Both the position numbers and the translations under genes were made by a program. Shown here piece by piece: positions 37,554 to 52,562 of a stretch of 64,000 nt of DNA; within the stretch, counting starts at the first letter, position 1, and each line of letters starts with the position of its first letter. This stretch comes from Ceratodon purpureus (taxonomy: Eukaryota; Streptophyta; Bryopsida; Pseudoditrichales; Ditrichaceae). Below the pieces are notes generated by a model. The model was not told the origin of the DNA, did no database searches, and was given only the letters and a program-made list of their open reading frames with translations. The stretch covers positions 14,158,858 through 14,222,857 of the forward strand of contig CM026423.1 in assembly GCA_014871385.1 (NCBI GenBank). Direction: 5' to 3'.

Positions 37554-39499
37554 ATTTTTTAATTTGAAATGATTGATGTGTACATTTCTATAATAAAAAA
37601 GTAGGTAGGTTTGACAATAGAGTTTGTTAAGTTGGAATTTGAGTAAAGTTGTAAATTTTCTTGTTTTGAGGAAAGTGGCGCTAACTATTCTAAGCTAAAT
37701 AGTTTTTAGTCTAGATTATATCTTAAGTTTTGCTCGCATTTGATAAAAGAAGATGTCTCAATCTAGATATTTGTTTCATTTGATGATACATCTATAGGTA
37801 TTTTGATATGTTGATTTATGTCTGGTTTATTACACAATTAATAGTTATCACTTAAGAATTGTATGGCTAGTGTTTGAATAATTTATATGTCCACACATTA
37901 ACATATATTTTTATTTTTTTATTCACAAAGAATATGCTTTAGAATGCAAGAATTTTCTCTAAAAATAATGCATTGGAATTGCATTAACATATACTTCAAT
38001 ATCATCAAAAATACAAAAATATAAACTTGAAAATATATAAGCATTTTGATATTTCTTATATTCTATTTACCATCTTCTACTTCCATGCCTTTCCAAAATC
38101 ACAGTTTTTATACAATGGAATATAGACAAAGTGAGCCATTTCAATTGCTCTAAAGAGACTTCATCTAATACTTCTTGAGTGGTGTATATCATGTCTTCCT
38201 ACCCATTGGCATTTTGTGTTGCAAAAGTAAATCTTTGAGTATTTACTAGAGGTTTTCAATGACATTTAGATTCATTGAATGGACTCTCAAATAAAACTCT
38301 TCACACCATTAGCCATTTTTCAGTTCTTTGAAAAAATTGAACGTTTATTCCAATGACCGTGGCAACATCTTTGATGAATATGGGGTTTTGAGGAATACAA
38401 TGCAAGAAATAAAACTTACTGAAAATCCCTTCATATTCATTTTGAACAAAATTTGTGAATGTTCCTACCACCTTCATTTGCAAGTTATTGGTGCGCTTAA
38501 TTTCACTACAAGAGAACCTGTCGTTCCTCACTCATAAAGTGTTGCTCTAAACTCACGGAGAATGTGGAAATTGACATTTTTTCATGTCTTTTGTGATTCA
38601 ACTAAGTCATCCAACTTCTAAAATACTTGAAATAGTAAGTGAGGGGTGACACAATTGCTACTAATGTTTTTGTGTAGTGATTACGATCACTAGGCCACGA
38701 GTTCTTTTTTGAAAGAACATTAAACCCCTCCCTCCCACTGTCTTCGCCCCTTCAAAAATCAGTTTTTGCTGCCGATAAGATTGCCAATTAAAATGAAATA
38801 TGTAGAGCACGATTAGACAAAAAGTCAAAGACATGCTAAGCTTGTGTAGACAAAATCTAGAACTAACTATTGGAATATCAATACCAAGTCGGAGCTTCCA
38901 CCACCAACGAGCTTCCTCAAAGAGCTGAGCAAGGTGGGGGCGCACACATGGAGCGTAGTTGAGTTGAAATGAACTTGGCTAGTTGAGATTTTCAACCCTG
39001 AGTTGGAAGTTTTCCACTAAAATCTGAGTCGCACTGTGCACAGGCAATTTAATTTAATCTATCCAATTGAAATTTTCAACTAAGGATTGAGAATTTTCCA
39101 ACAGTAGGCCGCACACAAGAACCAGTTGAAAATACAAAGATGGATGAGAATTCGTAATCCATCGATGCACATTCAAACCTTTTATTCAAAAAAATTATTT
39201 CATATCAATTATTAATTAATGTATGAACCTATGCTACTTTACTTTTGAGTTTGTACTTGATTGAATAAATTATTCAAAAGCCATATTAAAATAAATAAGA
39301 TTTTTTTGTTATAATTTTGCATGTAATACATTATTTTGGAATACAACGATATATTTAAAAACAAATCGGATTGGTTTTTAAAAAAAATAAAAAATTCTCA
39401 TACAAATTAATCTTTTTTATTATAAATTGGATTATTTGAGAAAATCAAATTATTATTTCATAAATTCTATTATCAAAGAACTAATTGAATTACTATTTA
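37554..39499. other. AT-rich intergenic DNA
   Basis: No gene supported. Short open frames, for example near 38301-38537 and 38661-38945, lack motifs and overlap on both strands. Confidence 0.35.
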
Positions 39500-40600
39500 C
39501 ACAAATTAAATTATCGTCACAAAAAATAGAGTTTTTCATAAAATTAGATAATTTTGTACCAAATTGTATCATTTTGGCATGTTCTAAATTATTGGCATAA
39601 ATCAAAATATTTTTTCATAGCTTAAATTATTATGACATAAATTAGAATATTTTTTCATAGCTTTAATTATTATGACATAAATTTGAGTACTTTAAAACAA
39701 ATTAGAATAATTTAACACATATTAGATTGTTTTAATACAAATGCAAATATTAAGATATAAACTGCAATATTGAGACTAGATTAAAGGAAGAAGACATAAT
39801 TTGGGCTATTAAAACATATACTAGTTTATGTTAGATTGGATTGGAATATTTGGACTTTATTGAGAAAAAAAAAAAAACATTTTTTCAAAAAAAATTATTC
39901 AAAAAAAAAAAGAAACACAACCTTTAAACATTTGGAGATCATTTCAAATCACAACTTGTACAATCCTAGAAACGCATATTATAAATAAAATTTACTACAC
40001 AATTACTTAATTCAGAGCAAAGATAGATCATTAGCAAAAAATTTAAGATACTTGAAAATTCCTAATGATTTTCATATAGGAGTTCTTTTTGGAGATGAAT
40101 TAAATGATCTTGGTGAAGAACATAAGCATAGTGCTAGATTTAATAGAGAAGCCATTATAATTTATGGACTACACTATATAGACAAGTAGAAATTAATAGC
40201 TAAATAAAAATCTTATGTTATCCTATGTAAAATCTACAATTCACTAAACCTTGAAGGATAGGAAAATGTCACAAAAATTACATTACAGGATACAAAAATT
40301 AACATGACTCAAAAATTAACATGACTCAAAAATTAACAGTCTACTTGCAACTCTAACACAAATTAATTAATAGTGACAGAAATTAACAATGACACAATGA
40401 CACAAATTAACACAAATTAATTAATAGTGACAACAAATAGACAACAAATTTTTGAGTTAATTAACTACTTATAGTGACACAAATTTACAGTGACATAGTA
40501 TAGAACAAAAAAATTAACATGACACAAAAATTAACATAGACATACTACAGTTAATTTTGTGAGAGTGCAGTGACACAAAAATTACAAGACACAAATATTT
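39500..40600. repeat. Low-complexity AT-rich repeats
   Basis: A block of about 43 bp around TTTTTCATAGCTTAAATTAT and GACATAAATTAGAATA is duplicated at about 39605-39690. From about 40270 to 40580 a short theme (GACACAAAAATTAACAT) recurs many times with varied spacing. No coding content. Confidence 0.5.
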
Positions 40601-42076
40601 GAAGTATGGATTGCGAAAAATAGGGGGAGCATTTTTTGTGAACACATAAAAGGAATCATCCAATTTTTTTGTAGGGATGAGCAAAAAAACTTAATCAATG
40701 GTGGGGGGAGCACCATTGAGTTTAGTTGTGTATTTTTCAACTACGTGATGGGGGACCATAGTAGCGAAATTTTTTTTTTTGGGGGACCACAGTTGAGTAT
40801 TTTTCTCCCTTTGCGGCCTCCGGTTGAAATCAATCTCAACCAACAAGCACCTCAAATCTCAACTCGGCGCGCTGCCGCCGCCGCCCCCCCCCCACTTCCC
40901 ACCAAAAAAAAAGTTTGTGAGACTACCAACGAGCTTCCAGAGTGGGGTGGAGCTACAAGAGATTGAAAAATAATCTAAGATATAGAAGTTGAAATGTAAT
41001 TATTGAAATGCACATGATATATACTTTATCAACCAAAATTTGTCATCATTTCCAAAGTTGCCAAATGTGTGCCGCGTAAATTGTTGCATTACATTTTTTG
41101 GACATGTAGAACATCATGATGTAATTCTTATCAATGTGATTAATGCTCTATGCACGCATATTAATTATGTACATTCTACACTAAATGAGGATTGTCCGGA
41201 CAAGATTTTGAACTCTCGAATGCCTTAATTTGAAAGGTCTTGTGCCTTAATTTGAAAGGTCTTGGAATTGGAAAATAGACCAAATGTCGAAACGAAGCCT
41301 GGCTAAGTGATTCAGTATGACGAAGTACCGAGTTAAGTGTGGCTACTCGAACTGCCTTTATTGGATAGTGTAACGCAGATGAACAACATACAGATCCGAA
41401 AATTTGCTGAAGAACCAATATTGATCGCACTGGGTCAAACAACGGTACCGTCTGTGCAGTGTGCACTGAAGCAAATAAGCTCTCACCATGCCACTGTAAA
41501 ATTCATCCACCATGCTATGCACAACTGATCCATGCATTCTAGAAATTCAGAAGAACAACATATAATGCAGATGCCCAACCGAGAAGCACACAACAGCTGG
41601 TTTGAAGCCTGGAAGCCTTTCTTTGCAGCCTCTTCATCTACAAACGAACATGCCATGTAAGCATCCTCATCATTCCCCTGGATATAGTATTTAAACACCC
41701 TTGCACTGCACAACACCTTCTGCTGCTTCCACCACAGACAGATTAAACCAAAAATGACAAGAAACAACATCCTATCAATTTAGTGATGTCACCTACTTGT
41801 AACTACTACGAGTATGCATATAATTCGTGTTATACTCCTGTACACTGTAATGGGGGGTTATGCAACGTCTGAGAAGCAACGTTCCTTCGAAAACATTGTA
41901 TAATAACGCAAAGGCCTTGGAAGCTCTGAATAAAACTAAGGGAATTGTGTTTCCGGAGTTCCAAACTTGCTATGAATTATTGCTTGTCACCATACAGTGT
42001 CATGTTCAAGTTTCAACTGTTCATGGCTGGTCACTGCATTCCAGGCCCTGCACACACCGCCCTTCCTCGGATACGC
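40601..42076. other. Intergenic, 3' side of the germin-like gene
   Basis: A 21-bp direct duplication (GCCTTAATTTGAAAGGTCTTG) lies at about 41222-41264. A 95-codon minus-strand frame at 41483-41770 starts with a hydrophobic segment but matches nothing I recognise. Confidence 0.35.
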
Positions 42077-42736
42077 CTAAGACTTGCGGAACTGCTTCTG
42101 GATATTGTCCACGGTCTTGCCGTCGATTCTGAAGCCCTTCTCCAACACCTCGGCCTTGATGTCCGGCGTGAACAAGCCAGGCGCTATCTGCACCCTTCCG
42201 GGATTCTGGCTGTTGAAAAACCCGAACGCCATCGCTGGGCCCTTGCCCACATTCAGCTGGAAGTGCACGAGGCCCCTGGGAATCACGAACAACTCTCCCT
42301 CTCTCATGGTGACGGCAAACAGCTTGTTGGTGGTGTCTACAAATCCCACGTACAGCTCGCCCCTCGCCACCAGCAGGATCTCGGTGGACCTCGGATGGGA
42401 ATGTGGTGAGTTGATGCCACCCTTGGCGTAGTCGATTCTTGTAGCCCCGACTCCTAGTGTGTTAAGCCCAGGGAACTGCTCCACGAACGCCGGCGTCACG
42501 TTGGACATTTCAGCGTTGTTGGTATTTCCGAGCTTTGTGAGAGCCGGGGACCAGAAATCCTTGTACGTGACCTCTGCCGGGGGCTTACACGGCTGTCCGT
42601 TGATCACCACCTTGTCGGACGGGGATATTGCTACACAGAAATCCTGGAGGGGGTCAGCGTCCGATGCCATGGCGAGCATGGGAAGCAGACCCACAGTCAC
42701 CAGCACGGCAACCATCGCACACGAGCTGCGGATCAT
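42077..42736 (-). CDS. GLP: Germin-like protein (secreted cupin)
   Basis: This intronless gene encodes 219 aa, the usual germin-like size. Residues 1 to about 24 form a signal peptide ending near AMA|SDADPL. The conserved Cys pair is at 34 and 50. Germin box 1 (GGINSPHSHPRSTEI, 106-120) and box 2 (FVIPRGLVHFQLN) supply the Mn ligands His112, His114, Glu119 and His158. One N-glycosylation site, NVT, is near 79. Germin-like proteins are apoplastic hexameric beta-barrels; some have superoxide dismutase or oxalate oxidase activity, but substrate cannot be read from sequence. The frame is open 17 codons further upstream; the ATG at 42736 was chosen because it places the signal peptide at the N-terminus. 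Confidence 0.93.
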   Translation of the reverse strand: MIRSSCAMVAVLVTVGLLPMLAMASDADPLQDFCVAISPSDKVVINGQPCKPPAEVTYKDFWSPALTKLGNTNNAEMSNVTPAFVEQFPGLNTLGVGATRIDYAKGGINSPHSHPRSTEILLVARGELYVGFVDTTNKLFAVTMREGELFVIPRGLVHFQLNVGKGPAMAFGFFNSQNPGRVQIAPGLFTPDIKAEVLEKGFRIDGKTVDNIQKQFRKS

Positions 42737-42898
42737 GATGCACACGATGTAATCAGTCACGTTTGGGATGGTTAAAGTGAGACACAAGAATGAGATTACA
42801 CAGGCACAGAGGGAAAGAACTGGTTGTTGCTGGAACCTGGGAATTTACTGGAGACTGAATGCAGTTACGGTTGTGAAAATTGTGAGAGGCTCTGTTCA

Positions 42899-42909
42899 TT
42901 TGTATACTG
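42899..42909 (-). promoter_or_regulatory. Possible TATA box of the germin-like gene
   Basis: The minus strand reads GTATACAAATG about 165 bp before the start codon, followed by a pyrimidine-poor leader. This is a plausible TATA element by position only. Confidence 0.25.
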
Positions 42910-43729
42910 CTCCAGGCCCCTCTCTTCCCATGGTGTACTGGTTGCACAGAATTTGAAAGTCTGATGCTGAACCAAGGCTGCGCGTACGGTGGAGATACTA
43001 GAGGTCCAAGGAATGAAGCCTGGTGGGAGACGAGTATGCATAGCTGAGAAGTTTGAAAATTTTGGTGACTCCGTACGACGTGTAGTCATCAGGTTGTGGA
43101 TAGACACGACGAACCCAATTCCTAGTCATTGGATGCTCGGAAAGCCAGTTCCCGAAGGCTTCTCAACCTGGACGCTATGGTGAATGGTATTATAATCCTA
43201 AACAATATATATTGAAGGCAGAATGTGGTCTTATGTTATGAACCGAGGTTGCCTTGATCCTTTCTAGCTGTTGTTTTTTCAGGCTCATGCCGTTTGTGAG
43301 GAACGTATATGCCAGGAGGTATGTTGAAACACACATCTATTTTCAGATGCTGGTCAGTGAGAATTTGCTCATTTCGAAACCAAAGTTTCTAGCATGTCAT
43401 CATACCCATGTCATAATATCTAGAATGGTTGCGCAGCCTGATTGACCTCTAGAACCCCACTGTTGGCACAATTGCAGCATGCTCACGTGCTAATGTTTAC
43501 CAACTGATGCTATATATCTTCTACCATAAGTGATCTTTGAAGTGATTCTTTGGAAACTAGGGTATGTAGAAGCAACAAAATTTATTCATTGCTCAATTTT
43601 ATATTATATCAGCTTGATTTAAATTAATTTATAGCAAGAAAAATATTACAATGGATTGTATAGGTGACAAGTTCACAAATATGCATATAGCTCAATTTAC
43701 AATACCCAAATAGAGTAATATATCAATTT

Positions 43730-43762
<33 letters not shown>

Positions 43763-44952
43763 ATTTTATTACATTTTTATAGTTACAAATATTATGAACA
43801 AAATATTTTATATATTTTAGAGAATTTCAATCCCTCCTTGCATTAAATTTAATAATGTCTCATTCATACCCTAAATGTGATATTATTGAGTTCATCACTA
43901 TTTGATCTGATCAAGTTTTTGGACCCAGCAAAAGGTGTGATAACATCAAGGATAAAGTATACAAAATTACCATTCCAAGAGACCAAAAACACAAAAAGAT
44001 TCATTGCAATATTTTTTGTAACTTGGATTTCACATAGTCGCTTTAGAATTGAAGTACTCTATTGCTGCACAGTGAATTATATGACCAATTTCCGCCCACA
44101 AGGAAACTCGAGTTTCACAATCTGTGGGTACATGGATAGGACTGAGCTCCTTCGAACTGGTCACTCCACCACCTCCAATCATGTCCAATCCGGTGTGCCA
44201 TTCCATGAGTTTCGAACAAGCTTAGGGCCGGTTCAAGTTGAGAGGACGATCATCACTTTTCTGGACCAAACTATGTTGAACTCTCGATGGAAATTTGAGT
44301 AGTCATTTTACTCAACCCAAACTATTGCTCGAGAGCATAACTTGGCGCCATAACTTCTAGAAAATGATGCCACCTACGCTTCTTTGGACTTTGGTCCTAC
44401 TGTGAAGGCCGAAAGACTGGACTTTGAAGATTTCAGCATTTTCGTTGGTTGGTCCAAATTGACAGCCTCTCAAAATTTGGCCTCTCAAAATTTGGGCATA
44501 GTCTGAACCCGCCCTTATCCAACAAAATTTTAATTCACGGCAGTCCATTCTCCAAGGTTATCTCTATAGAATCCTGCCCAAACATCCGAAACACCCAAAA
44601 CACCATCATCCACTTCGTCCCAAACTCCATCATTCACATTCTTCGGCAGTGCCATTCACGAGCCAGAACATTCTCCGTCGGCAGGTTCAGATTAATTCTC
44701 CACAGCGAGTAAGCCTCTGATAAATCTAACTGATTCGCTTAGCTATTTGTGCAGAATCATCGAGACTGCTTAGATATCTACAATAGATCTCCTGATCTTC
44801 AAGCGGTAAGGTCACAAAAATGCTGGAGACTAACATTGGAGTGGAGTGGAGAGTCACGATTATCAGAAGTATCGACCTTTAATAAATAATTCTATAGCTT
44901 GAAGAAAGCAAGCCGTTCTGCGCTTGTCATGAACAAGCGCCGATCGAAAGTG
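42910..44952. other. Intergenic DNA
   Basis: A T run of about 30 bp lies at 43731-43760. A 141-codon frame at 43877-44302 (+) does not begin with ATG and matches nothing I know. The block CCTCTCAAAATTTGG is duplicated at about 44467-44495. Confidence 0.35.
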
Positions 44953-45423
44953 TCATGAAAGATTTTGCTCATCATAATGACCTAATTTCATCTCCCAGTA
45001 TGTCAGTTGTTCGATAGCGGTTGACAAGGGTTGGCACTTCGCCTGTAGAAATGGAACAATATCTTCATCCTTCAAAATGTGTTCCACCATTGCTTGTGCA
45101 GCGTTCGCCTTCCGCAGTCGACAAATAGCCACGAGAAACTTAAAACTGTTCTGAGGAATTTGCTACAATATAATTCCCAGTCTGAGACAGCAGAGAAGAG
45201 GGATCAAAGGATTAGTGATACTCCCGGTTGATGAGGAAGCAAGAGTTTTTTCGACCCTTCCTTCACAAGGATGAGAGCGTCCAGTAGCCACACAAGCCAG
45301 ACTCAAAAATGATTGCTTCAAATCCTTTGGTGAACACCTTGCGGCTCTAAGTATGCGAGTCTGTATCACAGCGCTTAGAAGGTGTAAGTTGCGGGGATCG
45401 ACAAAGTTCCTGTGAGCAACGAT
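44953..45423 (-). pseudogene. Unidentified exon-like frames, possible gene remnant
   Basis: On the minus strand an open frame runs from 45423 to 45163 and includes NLHLLSAVIQTRILRAARC. A second open frame, 45162 to 44953, follows an acceptor-like TATTGTAG and reads QNSFKFLVAICRLRKANAAQ and onward through MVEHILKDEDIVPFLQAKC to a stop. Composition is more protein-like than the surroundings, and the two frames can be joined by a short GTATCA...TAG intron of about 58 bp. No family is recognised and no start codon with context is evident. It could be a small two-exon gene, the 3' end of a larger one, or a decayed copy. Confidence 0.2.
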
Positions 45424-45814
45424 TTAATCATGTGTAGTCTTGAAGACTTGAACAGTGACTAGGGAGATATGTGGATTTTATACCGTCATTAAAAATAAAA
45501 TGTATGTGACAAGACTTTATCGTAAAATCTACACTCCATTCCCATCAGTTCCAAAAGACGAATGCTCAATGGTGCTTGTAATTCTTGCTTTGCTAATAGA
45601 GTATAACCATTGACATCCTATTGTCGATTTTCAATCTGAGAAGGATCCTCGTTTAGTTCAAATGGTCCTCTCCCTGAGTCTGGGACCTAGTAATAGAATC
45701 TTCCATATCCTGAGTAAAGGCGAATTCCACCTGCAGGCACTCGATAACCGGCCCAGCTCAAGCATCATATTCATTGTACAAATAGCGAGAAAAAAACAGG
45801 GTTTCAAATACGAG

Positions 45815-48523
<2,709 letters not shown>

Positions 48524-50227
48524 TGCGAGGAGGTTTGTGAGAGACGAGCAACCCTAGGTCACTCCCACGAACTGAAGCTTTCTCCGGCGACGGCCATCCC
48601 CATGCCTTGCTGGGGTTGCAACCAGCAAAGCATGGTTTCTGCACACAACGCAGCCACCTTTCCTGCACAGGTTCTATTACAACGTTGTGCTCACCACATG
48701 AGCGCCCAAGTATCGTAAGGGTATCATATGGGTATCATATGGGTATCATATGGGTATCATATGGGTATCAGACGGGTTTCATTAAGGTATGAATCGGATA
48801 TGGGCTGTGTATTGCGCCAGTATCGGAAGAGTATTACAGATATATCAATTGAGGACTTCGGATATCGTAACTGGTTTAAAGACTTCCTCCCGCAAACCCC
48901 TGCTCTATTCTGTCTGAGGTGAGGGGAGGAACCCGAAACAGTGAGGGGCTTTTCACCGTCAATAAATGAGGTAGCTAAGATTCAATAACCCCTTTAACAC
49001 ATCTTGATTTTGATACATACACCTTTGACATTATGGATTAAATAGTGAGTAGTTGTTTGAATTAGTGTATTTAATTGATATAGATTTGGTTTAGGATTTA
49101 GTAAAAAGGTGCACTTCATTTTTGTAGTAGAAATTATGTTGTAATTCCGTAACCTCTATTGGTATCAAATGTTATTTTATTACACTTTGGATCATGCTAG
49201 AAATTTTGAGAATTTATTCATCTTTTATTTAGTGTCTGGTTTTAGTTAAAATTGTTGAATTAAATTTTAAATTATGTTTAGTTGTTGTTATGAAAAACTT
49301 GTTTTGATCCAAGGCACTGAGTAATAATTTTGTACAAAGGATTTGGTACATAACAATAAAAGGAATAAAATTATAAAGATTGTATACACAACCTTGACTA
49401 TATGGGTCAAAAATGAATAGTTTCTACAATAATCGATAAGAATTGTAGATACAATGGAAAAAAGTCATTTGGTGGCCTTTGATGAGCTTTGTGCAATGAA
49501 GGGGTTGTATTATAAGTATTATACTAATTTTTTTAGAGAGTGTATGGAATATCTTCTTAGGCTCAAGTCTTAAAAACGTTAAATGAAATTTATTGTAATG
49601 GTCTTTGTTTGTAATGTAGTTTGCTAGTAGTAATCTACAAATGTATAATTCTGTTGTGAATAGAGTAGCAAGTTAGTTTTGAGACATGGTGGTTATTTTT
49701 TTAGCATGTTTGTTTTTAAAATTTCTAAAATATTACATCTTTAAACAATGTAAACTTTTACAATTTACAACAAACATAACTCTTGCCTTGAAATGATTTG
49801 AAGTACTTTAGCAATTTTGAGATTCTTCTACATATGACATGTATTTCAACTCCAGTATAAAAGCCTGTCAATAAATCTCACATTGGACTAAACAATAACG
49901 CAAGCTTTGTTCTTCTTTCCTCTTCTTTCTTAATTTTAGAAATTTTGAGTTTATCTTTGAAGTAAAAAACCTTAAATAATCTAGGAGCAACATAAGTAAT
50001 TAACTTTAGATACCTTCTGTTATATTTTTTATATTTTTTAATATTTTTTTATAATCAACAACGAAACTTTAGGGGACTTTTGCTCCCTCGATGGCTGCCC
50101 GCTTCAAGGCCCACTAGGAACAAAATTTATCGTCTTTGGCTAAAAGCTTTACGATTTTTGTTTTCAATCAATGTTTGAAAAGAATGTTCGGCAGTCTCTC
50201 TGATGGTCTAAACAAATTCAACTTGAG
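48524..50227. other. Intergenic upstream of YY1-like gene
   Basis: An 11-bp tandem repeat (GGGTATCATAT, about 4.5 copies) lies at 48719-48772. The remainder is AT-rich and shows no gene. Confidence 0.45.
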
Positions 50228-50229
50228 TA

Positions 50230-50680
50230 CAGTCTAACCTTGATAATGTCACCCTTGTTAATAGAACACCTTGATATTGTCACCTAAAAGTTTGAAACCG
50301 ATTTTCCTAGTGTAAAACTCCCTCGTTAATATTATTATCACCCTTGATAATGTCACTATTTTTTTCCAAAATCTATAGTGTAAGTGTGATAATATCAAGT
50401 ATAGATGGATGTATTTGATGGTTGGATGGACAGATTGTATGGATGAACAGAGTTTATGGATGGATAGAGTGTATGGATGGACAGATTATATGGATGGACA
50501 GATTATATGGATGGACAATTGTATGAATGGACAAATTGTATGTATCTGGCTATACTCTAACCTTGATAATATCACATTATGCACAAATCTTCAAAATGTG
50601 ACATTATCAAATATGTCACACCTTGTTTATATCACACTTTATGGTGAAACGGATGGTGTGATATTATCAAGGTTAGACTG
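50230..50680. mobile_element. Pogo/mariner-type MITE (451 bp) with TA target duplication
   Basis: The ends are CAGTCTAACCTTGATAAT and its inverted complement, and TA flanks both ends (50228-50229, 50681-50682). Inside, the subterminal motif CCTTGATAATRTCAC recurs in both orientations at least five more times. A minisatellite with a TATGGATGGACAGAT theme occupies 50405-50540. No transposase is present. Confidence 0.85.
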
Positions 50681-50682
50681 TA

Positions 50683-52562
50683 CCTTCGAAGAGCAGAACA
50701 AACACTGAGCATTCAAACATATAAGTTATAAAAGCATCAATCAAAAACTGGTGGAAAGTATTTATTCTACCACCGTACACCTGAATGCCCTTCTCACCGT
50801 TCTAGTCTGCCCATCAGTCACGGTGAAACGTAAACTGAGCCGACGGTAATCCAAAGAAAGTAAAAAAGTGTGCGCGTGCTCTGACAGATACGTATTTGTG
50901 ATGCATCGTACACTCAAGATGGTAAAGTACAGTGAGCATCCATCGTGCCAAAAAGAGATCCACCTCAACAGATACAGTACGTAGGCCGCAAGAACACTGT
51001 TCCTGACGAGGGTCCAGCAAGCCTTGGACACATGCAGGCATGGAATTGTAGAGCCCAACGCCAGTATCACATGGAGGAACTTCCCATCACGTCGACGTAA
51101 GTGGACAGTTGCAACAGCGAAAACGATGCAACAGTTGCTTGTGACCAAAGTGGACCGGCCTGTAACGTACTGCTCCATTTCTTGCAAGTTGCTTCTAGAA
51201 GTTATCCTGATCGATGGCTTTCTCTTGACATGGGACATTCACAACAGGTCATTAAGGAGTTGAAATTTCGAGTAATGGTTGATCATGTAATTCAGGTCAG
51301 TAGAATGTTGCATTAGAAGACCACCGAAGTAATTCTACTTCATGATCGGAACGATCACTGGACCCGACCGCAAGATGAACAGAAGATTAAATGAACTCAA
51401 AATTGTCAAGGGGACAACTGAAAGACGACACCGTTGGCAGCACAACGGCCGTTACCGGAATATGAAATTAGCACAATGTAACGCCACTCACTTTCTCTCG
51501 GTGGACTGCAGTACTCTACTTTAGTAAGAGAAACCAGTAAGATAGAATTGTTAAATTCCACATTGAGGTACAGTTATCTAAACAATAGGCGAAGGTCATG
51601 ACTGCTGCTGCTCAGGTTCAGTGCATCCATGTCTCTAACTCCGTGCACATAGAAAAGTCAATCTATCATAAGATAAACTAAACCGGTTCATTATCGATGT
51701 AAAGAGGGTGTCTCTTTCTTATCGGTACCTGTGACTGATGATCATAAAGCCGAAGAAGCCCACGACAAAATGGCAGGGACTTGTCGAGGAACTTCTGTAA
51801 TCTCGACAATTTCCTCGATCCTCCGCACGAACTTACTAGCTGACTGGTTCCAGTTCAAGTACAACAAGATTCTTGATGCTCTTTTAATTGCATTATTCTG
51901 CTCCCTAGTAGTTAAATGTCTACCCCATTTCTATTTCAGAAATAAGAGAAAGAATCAGATCAAAACCACGATAAACATTTCACATTCACCAAAAACTCCC
52001 TCCATTCAGTAAAACACACTCGATCGAAATTTCCTCAAGTTTCTACAACCGTTTAACAGGTGCTATGAAAAATAAAAACAATTCATATCTGACATTTGCA
52101 ATCAAGCATCCACAGGCCCAACTCAAACATTGAAAACCTACTATTCAGCACGCACACTGATGAGTTAGGCGGAGAAATTAGTACTGGTAGGAAGCATTTT
52201 CTTCTAAGACCTGAATTATCTTTAAAGAAAATTTAATTTATCGTGACATGTATAAGATTCTAACCCCCACCTGAACTTCCAGCAAGCCATTCGGCATCGC
52301 TGTATTTTCCAATCCAAAGACAGTTTAAGTCTTTGTGATGAACAGATCACCCTCGGAAGAGTAACACTATTTAAATGTGTTTAGACTATAAGGCAGAGAA
52401 AAATTGGGGTCAATTGCGACCCCGACAATATGAACCTAAGGTAGCTGCCTCATAACCCTAGCTCACTCTCTCTCTCGCTTTGTGCAATTAAATCCATGCG
52501 GTGGTGTAGAATCTACCAGTCGAAGGCAACGCATCGGCCAGATCCCAAGGAGAAGAGAAGCA
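50683..52562. other. Intergenic, 3' side of the amidotransferase gene
   Basis: A 158-codon minus-strand frame (50762-51238) and a 93-codon plus-strand frame (51731-52012) exist, but neither shows a domain I recognise. A CTCTCTCTCTCG microsatellite lies near 52465. Confidence 0.35.

Noticed and set aside
38903-40940. Direct repeat ACCAACGAGCTTCC at both ends of a 2-kb AT-rich stretch, considered as a transposon boundary
   Set aside because: Only 14 bp matches in direct orientation, with no TIR, LTR or coding evidence between.
41483-41770. 95-codon minus-strand frame with a hydrophobic start, considered as a small secreted Cys-rich protein
   Set aside because: Cys spacing matches no known peptide family and the hydrophobic segment alone is weak evidence.
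43877-44302. 141-codon plus-strand frame
   Set aside because: It does not begin with ATG, contains no recognised motif, and crosses AT-rich noncoding-like DNA.
50762-51238. 158-codon minus-strand frame
   Set aside because: No motif, no supporting splice signals or conserved features; similar frames are expected by chance in this much sequence.
51731-52012. 93-codon plus-strand frame with one possible membrane segment
   Set aside because: No homology recognised and no promoter or splice evidence.
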